Translations under genes and position numbers: made by a program | The notes under the pieces: model-generated | What the model was told of the DNA's origin: nothing | Databases searched by the model: none | The model's input: only the letters and a program-made list of their open reading frames with translations | Origin: Parapedobacter soli | GTDB lineage: Bacteria; Bacteroidota; Bacteroidia; Sphingobacteriales; Sphingobacteriaceae | NCBI RefSeq assembly: GCF_025460835.1 | Contig: NZ_JAMXAY010000014.1 | Location: 1 to 64,000 of the forward strand | Reading direction: 5' to 3' | DNA: 64,000 nucleotides | Shown: positions 26,225 to 34,987 of the stretch, piece after piece | How positions within the stretch are numbered: the first letter of the stretch is position 1 | How the letters are laid out: each line of letters opens with the position of its first letter

Positions 26225-26980
26225 TTAATCGAGGTACTTCAGCCGGATGTTTCGGTATTCGATTTTCATTGGGGGACCTACATGAACTTGGAAACCAATC
26301 AACCCCTCTTGTTTACGGTTAGCAACGTCGTGATCCTCCACTTTACTCATTAAGGTGCCATTGATGTAGTGCTCCAATTGGTTGCCATTTGCAACGATCC
26401 GGATTTCATTCCAATCATTTTCCTTAACCAACGTGCGCAGGGAGTCCCGGTTACCCAGAGATTCTACTTCCTCTGCAACAGTCCATATATTTCCTTTCGC
26501 ATAGTCGGCTATCGGCCCTGTTACCTCGGGAAGCCTAACGTGTTGTCCCGGAAACGCGAGTATGGTGCGGCCACGCTCTTCGTAGTTTTGTCCGGTATAT
26601 GTATTTGCAGCATCGATATCTGCTTGGTAGCCTTTCAATGCGAAAGACGGCTCCATTAGCTCCTCGCTCCTGTAGTTGATGCCACTATTACCCTTGCCGG
26701 TCATCCGGTATTCGGCGACCAATTCGAAATCAGCGGGCTTGCCACCATCCCAAATGATGAACGAATTGTGGTCCAATTCTGCACCCGGGGCAATCTCGCC
26801 TATTAGCACGCCGCCTTCGGCCCGCCAAAGGGATGTGTCACCCCGCCAGCCTGTTAAACTTGACCCGTCAAACAGTGATATATACGCTGACGGGTCCTGC
26901 TGGTTTTGGGTAGCACCTGATCCACATGATGAAATGGCCAAGGCTGATATGGCAATCGCACCGATTATCGGCAATTTCAT
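26225..26980 (-). CDS. DUF1080 lipoprotein, 3-keto-glycoside hydrolase type
   Basis: A 251-residue lipoprotein ([10 protein letters not shown] lipobox) with one DUF1080 domain, a concanavalin-like fold now often labelled 3-keto-disaccharide hydrolase. Family blocks are clear: [32 protein letters not shown] and [20 protein letters not shown]. In Bacteroides, relatives near Gfo/Idh oxidoreductases act on 3-keto-glucosides. The start is the ATG at 26980, whose ATGA overlaps the stop of the Gfo/Idh gene; a longer reading lies inside that gene. The overlap implies coupled translation with the oxidoreductase. Confidence 0.88.
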   Translation of the reverse strand: MKLPIIGAIAISALAISSCGSGATQNQQDPSAYISLFDGSSLTGWRGDTSLWRAEGGVLIGEIAPGAELDHNSFIIWDGGKPADFELVAEYRMTGKGNSGINYRSEELMEPSFALKGYQADIDAANTYTGQNYEERGRTILAFPGQHVRLPEVTGPIADYAKGNIWTVAEEVESLGNRDSLRTLVKENDWNEIRIVANGNQLEHYINGTLMSKVEDHDVANRKQEGLIGFQVHVGPPMKIEYRNIRLKYLD

Positions 26981-28131
26981 ATTTCTACATTTGTATTTTT
27001 CCATGACTTTGAGTTTGCCGATTCGATGACGGCATCGCATACTTTCTGTGTTTCATACGCATTTTTGAAATCCGGTTGGCAGGGAGTTCCGGTCTCTAGG
27101 CTTTTGAGGAAATCTGCGGCTTGGTGTACAAAGCTATGCTCATAACCGATCCCGAGTCCCGGTACCCACCACTTGTCCATATAGGGGTGGTCGCCGTTGG
27201 TGACATGGATTGAGCTCCATCCTTTTACGTCGGAGTCACAGTCATTATCAAAATACTCCAGCCTGTTCAGGTCGTGTAAATCCCAGCGGATGGAAGCATT
27301 TTCGCCATTTATTTCAAACGTATATAGTGCTTTATGGCCCCTAGCATAGCGTGTGGACTCGAACAAGCCCAGTGATCCGTTTGAGAACTTACAATGAAAA
27401 ATGCAGGCATCGTCAATCCCAACGTCCTGCAGCTTTCCGGTGTCGAGGTGCACCCGTTGCTTCACAAATGTTTCAGTCATTGCCGATACCTCGGTAATGC
27501 CGCCATTGAGCCACATAGCGGTATCGATACAATGGGCCAATAGGTCGCCGGTTACGCCGGATCCCGCAACATCCACGTCCATGCGCCATGCGGCGTCGCC
27601 CCCTTGGGGTAGGTCGGCATTAATGGTCCAATCTTGCAGGAAATTAGCACGGTAATGGAATATTTTCCCCAGTTTCCCGGAGTCGACGATTTTCTTGGCC
27701 AGGGTAACGGCCGGCAACCGCCGGTAATTGTACCAAACTGTGTTGGCCACACCAGCTTTAGTAACGGCGTCGACCATGGCTTTAGCTTCATCCAGGCTCC
27801 TTGCCAGCGGTTTCTCGGTGAGTACTATCTTTCCGGCCTCGGCTGCCGCGATGGCTATTTCCGCGTGTAAGTGGTTGGGTGTACAGATGTCTACCGCATC
27901 GATATCGTCGCGGGCGATGAGCTTACGCCAATCGGTTTCGTACGATGCAAACCCCCATTGGGCTGCGAAAGCCTTTACTTTTTCTTCGCGTCGTGAGCAT
28001 ACCGCTTGAAGTACCGGTTGGTATTGGAGATCGGGGAAAAAGTTTGGTATACGGTTATACCCATTGGAGTGGGTGCGGCCCATGAAGCCGCAGCCTATCA
28101 GACCTATTCTTAGTTGCTTTTTTTTGTCCAT
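26977..28131 (-). CDS. Gfo/Idh/MocA family oxidoreductase
   Basis: A 384-residue NAD(P)-dependent sugar oxidoreductase. The Rossmann motif [17 protein letters not shown] is at 9-25, the EKP motif in [10 protein letters not shown] near 103-112, and a substrate-domain motif [17 protein letters not shown] (with the catalytic His/Asp area) near 193-209. No Tat signal is present, so it is probably cytosolic. With DUF1080, which it overlaps, it may interconvert a hydroxyl and a keto group on a sugar. Substrate unknown. Confidence 0.9.
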   Translation of the reverse strand: MDKKKQLRIGLIGCGFMGRTHSNGYNRIPNFFPDLQYQPVLQAVCSRREEKVKAFAAQWGFASYETDWRKLIARDDIDAVDICTPNHLHAEIAIAAAEAGKIVLTEKPLARSLDEAKAMVDAVTKAGVANTVWYNYRRLPAVTLAKKIVDSGKLGKIFHYRANFLQDWTINADLPQGGDAAWRMDVDVAGSGVTGDLLAHCIDTAMWLNGGITEVSAMTETFVKQRVHLDTGKLQDVGIDDACIFHCKFSNGSLGLFESTRYARGHKALYTFEINGENASIRWDLHDLNRLEYFDNDCDSDVKGWSSIHVTNGDHPYMDKWWVPGLGIGYEHSFVHQAADFLKSLETGTPCQPDFKNAYETQKVCDAVIESANSKSWKNTNVEI

Positions 28132-28146
28132 AATGTTAACAGTGAA

Positions 28147-28182
28147 TAAAACCGGCGTTGCCGATGGAAATCGACATCGCCG
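28147..28182 (-). terminator. Hairpin terminator between MFS and Gfo/Idh genes
   Basis: Minus strand CGGCGATGTCGAT, short loop, ATCGGCAACGCCG, then GTTTTATT; about 12 pairs with one mismatch and one G-U. It sits 24 bases past the MFS stop in an otherwise continuous minus-strand run, so it may lower expression of the last two genes. Confidence 0.6.
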
Positions 28183-28205
28183 ATGAATAATATGTTGTAA
28201 AACGA

Positions 28206-29456
28206 TTAGTGCGCTGCCGGAGCCGCTTCTTCATTCGTTTTGATTTTTACGTTTTTTTGCCAGATAAAGAAAATGATGAATGCCACGATGAGAATGGCAG
28301 GGAAGGTAACCATTTTGCCCAAGGCATCCTGTCCGGTAGCCAGCTCCAACGCCGAGTCCGTTAAGCCTGCCGCCGCATGTTTAACCCGCGCGCCGTCAAT
28401 CCAGCTGCCGATGATCGGTTGGAAGATGGCCGATGAGAACATGCCTACACCACCGATGATCGACATGCCAAGCGCGCCGCTGAGCGGTACCCGTTTAGCT
28501 GCTGCGCCCACCATCGTTGGCCAGAAGTAGCAAACACCCATCGCAAAGATGACTGCTGCGAAATAAGCCATGGGGCCTGTGACCACGCTAAACATGTAAA
28601 TACCGATCAATGTAAGGATTGCGCCGCCAAGGAGCACCCCGGTTTGGCCGAGTAGCTTCACCACGGGACCCGCAAAAAAGCGGCCTACAGCCATCAGACC
28701 CGTAGTGAGCGCCAATATTAACATGCTGTCGGCCCCGCTATGGCTCATCACGATGGAAACCCATTGTTGCGGACCGAATTCGCTGATGGCGGTAAGGAAC
28801 ATTGCAAAGAAGAGGAACAGGAAAGTCGGCGTAACCATGGCCTTCAGGTTTTGCGCAATCGAAGTGACACCTTCCACTTTGGGTTTGGGGAATGTTTTGC
28901 CGAAGAAGAGGAAGGCATAAATCACGGTCGGTATCATCAACACCCACATCTGGGTTTGCCATTGCTGCAGAAAGCCGCCGGCATCGGTCATGAATTTAGA
29001 GATTAATGCACCGAGCAGGATCCCGCCGGGGAACCACATGTGAAACCGGTTCAGCATCTTATCCAATTTGTTGCCCTCATACATATCGGCAATCATCGGA
29101 TTACAGGCTGCTTCCGTACATCCGTTGCCAAATCCGATAAAGAGGGTGGAAATCAACAATCCGGTATACCCTCCTGAATAAATGGTCAGCAGGATACCCA
29201 GGGTGTGGGCGACAAAAGCAACCCGCATAATGTTTCTCGCGCCGAAAGAATGGTAAACCAAGCCTCCGATAATCATGGAGATAGGGAACCCGAGGAACCA
29301 CATGGAGTTGATAAAACCGAGTTGCTCGGCGGTCAAGTTAAATTGCTCACCCAACTGAGGCAATATGCCTGCGCGGATAGCGAAGGTGAAAGCGGTTGTA
29401 ATCAGTGCAAAACAAGAGCCGTTGAATAAGGCACTTCTGTTAATGTTCTCGTTCAT
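28206..29456 (-). CDS. MFS sugar transporter
   Basis: A 416-residue inner-membrane transporter with twelve hydrophobic segments. The first helices ([39 protein letters not shown]) and the loop [14 protein letters not shown] match sugar-type MFS permeases. An [10 protein letters not shown] motif lies near residue 120. The C-terminus ends in a short charged Ala-rich tail. By context it should bring the sugar or keto-sugar handled by the island into the cytosol. A LacI-type palindrome lies 13 bases upstream of the start codon. Confidence 0.88.
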   Translation of the reverse strand: MNENINRSALFNGSCFALITTAFTFAIRAGILPQLGEQFNLTAEQLGFINSMWFLGFPISMIIGGLVYHSFGARNIMRVAFVAHTLGILLTIYSGGYTGLLISTLFIGFGNGCTEAACNPMIADMYEGNKLDKMLNRFHMWFPGGILLGALISKFMTDAGGFLQQWQTQMWVLMIPTVIYAFLFFGKTFPKPKVEGVTSIAQNLKAMVTPTFLFLFFAMFLTAISEFGPQQWVSIVMSHSGADSMLILALTTGLMAVGRFFAGPVVKLLGQTGVLLGGAILTLIGIYMFSVVTGPMAYFAAVIFAMGVCYFWPTMVGAAAKRVPLSGALGMSIIGGVGMFSSAIFQPIIGSWIDGARVKHAAAGLTDSALELATGQDALGKMVTFPAILIVAFIIFFIWQKNVKIKTNEEAAPAAH

Positions 29457-29468
29457 CTTTTTAATGTT

Positions 29469-29480
29469 TTAACCGGTTAA
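29469..29480. promoter_or_regulatory. Palindromic operator candidate upstream of the MFS gene
   Basis: TTAACCGGTTAA, a perfect 12-base palindrome centred on CG, as in LacI-family operators. It lies in the 113-base gap between the epimerase and the MFS gene. No LacI regulator is encoded in the window. Confidence 0.4.
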
Positions 29481-29569
29481 TCCTGATTTTTTCTAATATC
29501 AATTCTAGTTATAAATGAAGCGTTGAAAATACAATGTTTATCGTCAGTTTCTAAATTTTGTTTATAAAA

Positions 29570-30427
29570 TTAAAAACCCGTCATAAAATGGTTACGTAAG
29601 AAGGCTACCCCCTTGATTGCGATATCTTCTCTGGAAGGTTCGAAGTCGCGCCAGATGGAAGCTGCCTTGGCCACTACTTTGACTGCGGGGGTAAATGACT
29701 CGATGACTAGGCTTCCACGATAATGGACCTCCTTCAGGGCGTCGCGTATACTGTCCCAATTAATGTGGTCGCCTCCGGGAGCCCCGCGGTCGCACCCGCA
29801 AGCATGGACGTGCAGCAGCCTGTTTCCGGTTTTCCGGATAGCGGCGGCCGAGTCTTTCTCTTCGATATTCATGTGATAGGTGTCCAAGAGGATGCCTACG
29901 GCACGATGACCGATTTCGTCGACGAGTGCCACTGCTTGATCGGCGGTATTGATGAAGTCGGTTTCATAACGGTTGAGTGGCTCCATGGCTAGCTTAACGC
30001 CAAGGTTGTCTGCCCGCACTGCCAGGCGGCGAAGGTGGGCAACCACGGTATCCCATTGCCTGCGGTATTCGTCCTCGGGAGTTTGCTCTGCACGGCCCAC
30101 TGTAGAATACATCGGTCCGGCCATAACCGGACAACCGATTTGTGCCATCAGCTCCATGGCTTGGGTGATGTATTCGACAGCCGCCTCCTGTTCGGCAGGT
30201 GTGCCCCGTAGGTCGCGCCCGGGACCCATGGCGGCACAGATAGATGAACAGGCTATGCCGTATTCATCCAATGCCCGTTTGATGATGTCGGCATCGATAT
30301 GGGAGGCATCTTCCAATGCGATTTCCACCGCGTCGCAGCCCCAGGCTTTGAATTGTCCAAAGATATCAACCTGTTCACTGGTAAACGGTGAAGTAAGCAG
30401 AAATGTGTTGACTCCTATTTTCAGCAT
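29570..30427 (-). CDS. Sugar 3-epimerase (D-tagatose/psicose 3-epimerase type)
   Basis: A 285-residue TIM-barrel enzyme of the xylose isomerase-like AP2 family. The metal-dependent 3-epimerase signature is visible: MEPLNRYETDF (first Glu, near 150), LLDTYHMNIEE (Asp near 183), VHACGCDRGAPGGDH (His) and LVIESFTP (second Glu near 245). These positions match D-tagatose 3-epimerases, so a ketose C3 epimerisation is likely. It lies between ThuA and the MFS gene and is 34 bases from ThuA. Confidence 0.88.
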   Translation of the reverse strand: MLKIGVNTFLLTSPFTSEQVDIFGQFKAWGCDAVEIALEDASHIDADIIKRALDEYGIACSSICAAMGPGRDLRGTPAEQEAAVEYITQAMELMAQIGCPVMAGPMYSTVGRAEQTPEDEYRRQWDTVVAHLRRLAVRADNLGVKLAMEPLNRYETDFINTADQAVALVDEIGHRAVGILLDTYHMNIEEKDSAAAIRKTGNRLLHVHACGCDRGAPGGDHINWDSIRDALKEVHYRGSLVIESFTPAVKVVAKAASIWRDFEPSREDIAIKGVAFLRNHFMTGF

Positions 30428-30461
30428 ATTTATCTTTTTTTGTGATTCACTTTTTCGCTCG

Positions 30462-31511
30462 TCAATCCGTTGCTAACCGGAAATCTGCAGGGAACTGCCC
30501 GCGTTTGAATTCATCGAAACCAAACATTGTGGGTGTATATGTCGAAATGAACGACACGTCCACTTGTTGGGGTATGGCATCCTCCAATCCGGTAGCCCAA
30601 AAACAAGCGTTGATCAGTAACCGTCTTAGATCCGCGCTTTCGAAGTCTACCGATGCGCCCATGGTTGTGGTAAAGGCCCTTCCCGGCTTCCCGCCGGGTA
30701 ATTGGTATGTCCGTGTCCAAGCAATAGGCATCGTTCCCTTTTCAGTGTTGATCGGCGCGTCGGCATCCATTCCACTTGTAGACTGGCCCAAAAGCAGTAC
30801 GGTGGCATCCGGTAGGGCACCTACAGTATATACGTCTGTTGGCCCCCAAATGTCGGCTATACCATTCAGTACCGGGTGGGTAGCTTGGGCTTCGTTGATG
30901 ACGGCCCTTGTTCCCTCACTACCGTGGGCCCCATGATGGCTTACCCAGGTTTCACCAAGTACAACCTTACCGAAGCCATTTTCCCATCCAGGGATGTCGC
31001 TCTGGAAATCATACTTGGCATACTGGTTTTCCGCATCTTTAAAATGAAAAGCATGTGTGGCTGTACGAAGGCCTATTACCGGTTTTCCAGCCATCAGGTA
31101 TTCGTCGATATAGCGCATCTGCTCGGAGGGAAGCGCCCGGAAGCGGGTGGAAATCACCATGAGATCAGCGTCTTCCAGTGCTTGGAGCCCGGGAATGTTG
31201 GATTGCTCGTTGGGATTGATTTCACCGCTTTGAGGATCGAGAGAAAATAATACGGTACAGGTGAAGCCCATCCGCTTAGCGAGGAGTTGTGCCAACATGG
31301 GGAGGGCCTCTTCCGAACGGTACTCTTCGTCTCCGCTTACCAACACGATGTGTTTGCCTACCCCCGGCCCCGTTTCACCCACATAGGTAACCCACTGCTC
31401 TGATTGTGGGTTTTGCTGTTCGGTCTGCGAAGTGGTTCCCCCTGCACAGCAGGAAAGAACCACGCATAAAACCGCCAACGGAAAAGAAAACATACGCTGT
31501 TTGTTATGCAT
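30462..31511 (-). CDS. ThuA-like lipoprotein
   Basis: A 349-residue lipoprotein (lipobox VVLSC) with a ThuA-type domain, a class I glutamine amidotransferase-like fold that lacks the usual catalytic triad role. Recognisable parts are HIVLVSGDEEYRSEEALP, EDADLMVISTRFRALPSEQMRYID and the His-rich HHGAHGSEGTR region. ThuA was first linked to trehalose/disaccharide use in rhizobia, where 3-keto-disaccharides are intermediates, which fits the DUF1080 and Gfo/Idh neighbours. The exact reaction is unknown. Confidence 0.82.
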   Translation of the reverse strand: MHNKQRMFSFPLAVLCVVLSCCAGGTTSQTEQQNPQSEQWVTYVGETGPGVGKHIVLVSGDEEYRSEEALPMLAQLLAKRMGFTCTVLFSLDPQSGEINPNEQSNIPGLQALEDADLMVISTRFRALPSEQMRYIDEYLMAGKPVIGLRTATHAFHFKDAENQYAKYDFQSDIPGWENGFGKVVLGETWVSHHGAHGSEGTRAVINEAQATHPVLNGIADIWGPTDVYTVGALPDATVLLLGQSTSGMDADAPINTEKGTMPIAWTRTYQLPGGKPGRAFTTTMGASVDFESADLRRLLINACFWATGLEDAIPQQVDVSFISTYTPTMFGFDEFKRGQFPADFRLATD

Positions 31512-31532
31512 ACTTCAACTAGTTGATGTAAC

Positions 31533-32570
31533 TTATGCTTCTTGCCACCCGTGTGCATTTTGCACACTTACCAATGCGGCAAGTATATCATTCCATGTTT
31601 CCTGCTTGTTGAGTACGGCATTGGGGAACATGCAGCCGTCCCAGCAGATATGCTTGAGCTTTTTGGTGAGTTCACCATTTTCGTCGCGGAGCCAGTGCCC
31701 TGCGTCTGTTGCTATATCCAACTTGCCGTTCGGGTCGTTGGGTAGGCAATGGCGCCCGGTTTTGTCGTGCGATCCGGAGCCGAATACGGTGCCGTCGTTC
31801 TGTGCGACATGGAAGTCGATGGTCCATGGGCGCAATGCACGGGTAAGCGTCTTTAATCCTTCGGTGAGTGTTTCGCGGTCGCTCCACTCAAAGTCACTCG
31901 GAAGGATGCGGTCTTCGGGTTTGTTATACCCTAGCAGGTATAAGAACGTGTGCGACATATCGGCTTGGAAACCGATGTTGGGCCGGTCTACAGCTTCCAG
32001 TGTATCCAACATCGCACGCCAGCTGTGCATGCCACCCCAGCAAATTTCACCTTCTGCGGCCAGCTGCTCGCCATAATCCGCGGCAACATCACACGCCGCT
32101 CTGAATGTTTCGGCTATCAGCTTGGTGTTGCCCGCGGGGTCTTCTGCCCATGCTTTCGGTGAGCAGGATGAGTCGATGCGTACCACGCCATACGGACGGA
32201 TGCCGAGTTCGCGTAACTGTTGGCCGAATTGGCATGATTTGCGTACCATCTCGATAAATGTCTTCCGGCTTTCTTCACTGCCTATGGCCGAGCCGGCCCA
32301 GATTGGCGCAACAAGCGAGCCGATATTCAAACCATGGCTGCCTACCTTATCGGCTAGTCGTTTCACTTCATCGGTACCGCCATTGATATCCACATGGGGT
32401 TCTAACAAGCCAATGTCGACACCATCGAATTTTACACCATCTACTTCCGCGGCAGCGGTAAATGCCAGCAAGTCGTCAAAAGGGATGACCGGTTCGGAAT
32501 CGGGGCCTTTACCCACGATACCCGGCCAGGTTGCATTGTGCAATTTCGGAAATCTAGTCGTCTTATCCAT
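31533..32570 (-). CDS. Sugar phosphate isomerase/epimerase family protein
   Basis: A 345-residue TIM-barrel protein of the AP2/xylose isomerase-like group. Visible elements: DGVDIGLLEPHVDINGGTDEV, GSHGLNIGSLVAPIW, AAEGEICWGGMHSW (Glu), NIGFQADMSHTFLYLLG (Asp, His) and IDFHVAQNDGTVFGSGSHDKTG. It is longer than the 3-epimerase next door and clearly not a recent copy of it. No signal peptide is seen, so it is cytosolic. The reaction is probably isomerisation or epimerisation of the island's sugar. It is separated from ThuA by 21 bases. Confidence 0.82.
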   Translation of the reverse strand: MDKTTRFPKLHNATWPGIVGKGPDSEPVIPFDDLLAFTAAAEVDGVKFDGVDIGLLEPHVDINGGTDEVKRLADKVGSHGLNIGSLVAPIWAGSAIGSEESRKTFIEMVRKSCQFGQQLRELGIRPYGVVRIDSSCSPKAWAEDPAGNTKLIAETFRAACDVAADYGEQLAAEGEICWGGMHSWRAMLDTLEAVDRPNIGFQADMSHTFLYLLGYNKPEDRILPSDFEWSDRETLTEGLKTLTRALRPWTIDFHVAQNDGTVFGSGSHDKTGRHCLPNDPNGKLDIATDAGHWLRDENGELTKKLKHICWDGCMFPNAVLNKQETWNDILAALVSVQNAHGWQEA

Positions 32571-32623
32571 ATCTTTGCTGTTAAAGTACGTAAATTTATA
32601 AAAATAAACGGTTCATTACCGGA

Positions 32624-33841
32624 TTATGATATCACGAGGTCGGGATTACCGGGTCCAAAGTGTTTTAGCATCACGATGGGGTCGGTTTTCGATAGGTTCA
32701 CGATTTTAACACCCGTTTGGGCGGCTGCTTCACTCACGAAATACTCATCGTGTGTAAGCTGGCCATAGCGGATGAGCGCGGGTGTCTCGATGTCCCAGTT
32801 GCCCATTTTACCGTGCCCCTGCATCATGATCATGCCGTATGCCGCAGCATCGTGGATGGTGACCGTTGCACCGGGGAAGACGGTCAGCTCCTTGGCACTG
32901 AAAGCTTCCGATTTGTAGCATATCCATTTTTCGGAGTACCCTGCTGCGTTCATTTCTGCTTCGTTGCGAACGGGTAGGGGGGGCATAAAGCGGTTCTGCA
33001 TCGTGTTGGGATCGAGGTTGAGGTCCCAGTCGAGTACATCTATCAGCTCGTCGAAATCGCCCAGTTTATCCTCAGGTGTACATTTCCATAGCAGCTCCTC
33101 CGGGATGATGGCCTCGTTGACCAGCGATTGGTACATGGCGAACACGTCTGACGCTTTCTGTGGTTCGTAGGTACACAGGCTTCCCGGGGCATGGAGCAGG
33201 CCCGGGGGAACGTCCCATCCCGTTCCCGGTTCCAAGCGATAGGCTTGTGAATAATTGGTGATTTTGTTGTCGCCCTTCGTAAAGTTTTCCAAGCATTCGC
33301 GTATTTGTTCCTTGGTGGTGCCGGGGGCCAGCCCAATGAACGTATAGGGGTAGTCGCCGCCGTGGTTATTCAGTTGCGGCGGGAAGTAGTATGCCTCGGG
33401 CTTTCCTTTCTGGCCCACTAGCGCGGCTTTCTCATCGTTGTGGTGTACGTGGTGGGGTAGGGGCCCCATGTTGTCGAAAAACTTGGAGTACATCGGCCAA
33501 CTGCCATGTTCGTCCCAGATCCGCGACCCGATCAGTTCACCTTTCAGTTCGTCTACCGCATCGCGGAGAAGGAATTGGCTGGTTTTGCCATCGTTATCGT
33601 ACACCACCTGGCTTAATCCCTCATGCTCGCCGGTAAGTGGTCCGTTCTCTGCTGGAGTGGTAGACGACAGCCAGCGCTCGTCTATACCGCCCCGGACGCC
33701 TCCGAGCACATAGTAATCATCCGGGTGGAGTTTGATGCGCCGCCCCGGCACGCAAAATGAGCGCGGAACCCATGTGGGGGCCAACCGTAATATTCCGGAT
33801 CCGGAATCAAATGCATCGCGAATTAACTGTTTTGTATTCAT
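32624..33841 (-). CDS. Cupin protein, mannose-6-phosphate isomerase-like
   Basis: A 405-residue protein with two cupin-like halves. The first metal-binding motif is PLPHHVHHNDEKA near 130-142 and a matching second-half motif is GTGWDVPPGLLHAPG near 210-224, in the arrangement of class I phosphomannose isomerases. A C-terminal cupin-like segment (ELTVFPGATVTIHDAAAYGMIMMQGHGKM) follows. Substrate is unknown; sugar aldose-ketose isomerisation is likely. It sits in the middle of the island, co-directional with its neighbours. Confidence 0.72.
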   Translation of the reverse strand: MNTKQLIRDAFDSGSGILRLAPTWVPRSFCVPGRRIKLHPDDYYVLGGVRGGIDERWLSSTTPAENGPLTGEHEGLSQVVYDNDGKTSQFLLRDAVDELKGELIGSRIWDEHGSWPMYSKFFDNMGPLPHHVHHNDEKAALVGQKGKPEAYYFPPQLNNHGGDYPYTFIGLAPGTTKEQIRECLENFTKGDNKITNYSQAYRLEPGTGWDVPPGLLHAPGSLCTYEPQKASDVFAMYQSLVNEAIIPEELLWKCTPEDKLGDFDELIDVLDWDLNLDPNTMQNRFMPPLPVRNEAEMNAAGYSEKWICYKSEAFSAKELTVFPGATVTIHDAAAYGMIMMQGHGKMGNWDIETPALIRYGQLTHDEYFVSEAAAQTGVKIVNLSKTDPIVMLKHFGPGNPDLVIS

Positions 33842-33905
33842 AATTGTTGTATTTTTTTCTGTTTATCTTTTGCTCTTCTGTTTGCTTACAGTTATCGTGT
33901 ATTAG

Positions 33906-34985
33906 TTATCGTCCGTTGCCTGTTTGTCGTAAAAACTGTGCGATGTCATCAGGGTTTTCGTGTACCTTAACCATAACGCCATACCGGCGCCGCTCACCGG
34001 GTTGCAATACAATCAGCGATCCCTCACGGCGGGCCTGCGTTTGTCCGATGGGCGGATGCGTGCCCGGTTCTAACCCTACCACATACTCACCGGGGCCCCA
34101 GTGTTGCCAGTTGGTCATCCATGGAAGCTGGGACTTTTCGAATTCGACAGCCAAGGCGATACCCAGCCGCGCATTATGTATGCCGCATCGGCATATGCCA
34201 TCATTATCTGCGGTTATATCGATAAATGCGGCTTCCTCACCGCTGCCGGCATGGTCGTCCAACGGTGGTTTCCCCTTTTTAAAGGAGGAGCCTTCTTTGA
34301 AGATTTTCGCTTTGCCAGCCCCTTCGCGCGACGTCCACGGACCTTGCCAGCAGATATCCACATCTTCATCCACCAAAGGCCACCCCAAATTCATATGGTA
34401 CAATAACATATGCGGAGCAGCCACATTTCCGGTATTGACTACTTCGTCATCAACACGGATAGCGGCCTCGCCCAATCGGCTCGAGATGGTTCGTCTGAGG
34501 GTGAGTTGCGTACCCAGGGGCTGTGACTGCCTTACCACCCCGGTGATCCGCATATCCAGTTGGCCATTGGCGGGGTCGGGCTGGATGATGGATTCGATCG
34601 CGGCAGGGAGGCCACTAAATTGGCTGTGGAGTCCCCGTTCGCCGGTGCCGTCCGCTTCCGGCCCGCCAATGTGGTCAAGGCCACAGGTCGTCAGCAACCC
34701 ACCCCCGAAGGCATGCAGCCACTCTATTCCCCGGTAGGGCCGGTGGGTTGGGGCAGTGATGCCGACATGGCTTATCCAGGCCAAGCCATGGGCGTTGTAT
34801 TGGGCGTCGGCGATATCCATGCCGCGGTCAATCACCACCTTGTAACGTAACCCGGTTCCTGTATTTACCCAGGCTATCCGTGTCCCTTTTCCGGCACCGT
34901 TATCGAGCACCGCGGTTTCAATGCCGCCCACTTGCAGCGGATTGGAAACCTTCTTTACCCAATTTGTTGTCCTGCCGTTATCCAT
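33906..34985 (-). CDS. DUF4432 family aldose 1-epimerase-like protein
   Basis: A 359-residue galactose mutarotase-like protein of the DUF4432 family. Diagnostic segments: VVIDRGMDIADAQYNAHGLAWIS, WLHAFGGGLLTTCGLDHIGGP, MLLYHMNLGWPLVDE and VVGLEPGTHPPIGQ. Such proteins bind sugars in a mutarotase fold, but the reaction is not established. The ATG at 34985 comes two bases after the stop of the upstream propeller gene (TGATAATG), so translation is coupled to it; a GTG overlapping that stop is the alternative start. Confidence 0.85.
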   Translation of the reverse strand: MDNGRTTNWVKKVSNPLQVGGIETAVLDNGAGKGTRIAWVNTGTGLRYKVVIDRGMDIADAQYNAHGLAWISHVGITAPTHRPYRGIEWLHAFGGGLLTTCGLDHIGGPEADGTGERGLHSQFSGLPAAIESIIQPDPANGQLDMRITGVVRQSQPLGTQLTLRRTISSRLGEAAIRVDDEVVNTGNVAAPHMLLYHMNLGWPLVDEDVDICWQGPWTSREGAGKAKIFKEGSSFKKGKPPLDDHAGSGEEAAFIDITADNDGICRCGIHNARLGIALAVEFEKSQLPWMTNWQHWGPGEYVVGLEPGTHPPIGQTQARREGSLIVLQPGERRRYGVMVKVHENPDDIAQFLRQTGNGR

Positions 34986-34987
34986 TA

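Noticed and set aside
33844-34737. 297-residue plus-strand frame opposite DUF4432
   Set aside because: Covers the full DUF4432 gene in antisense and is Pro/Ser-rich without any family feature.
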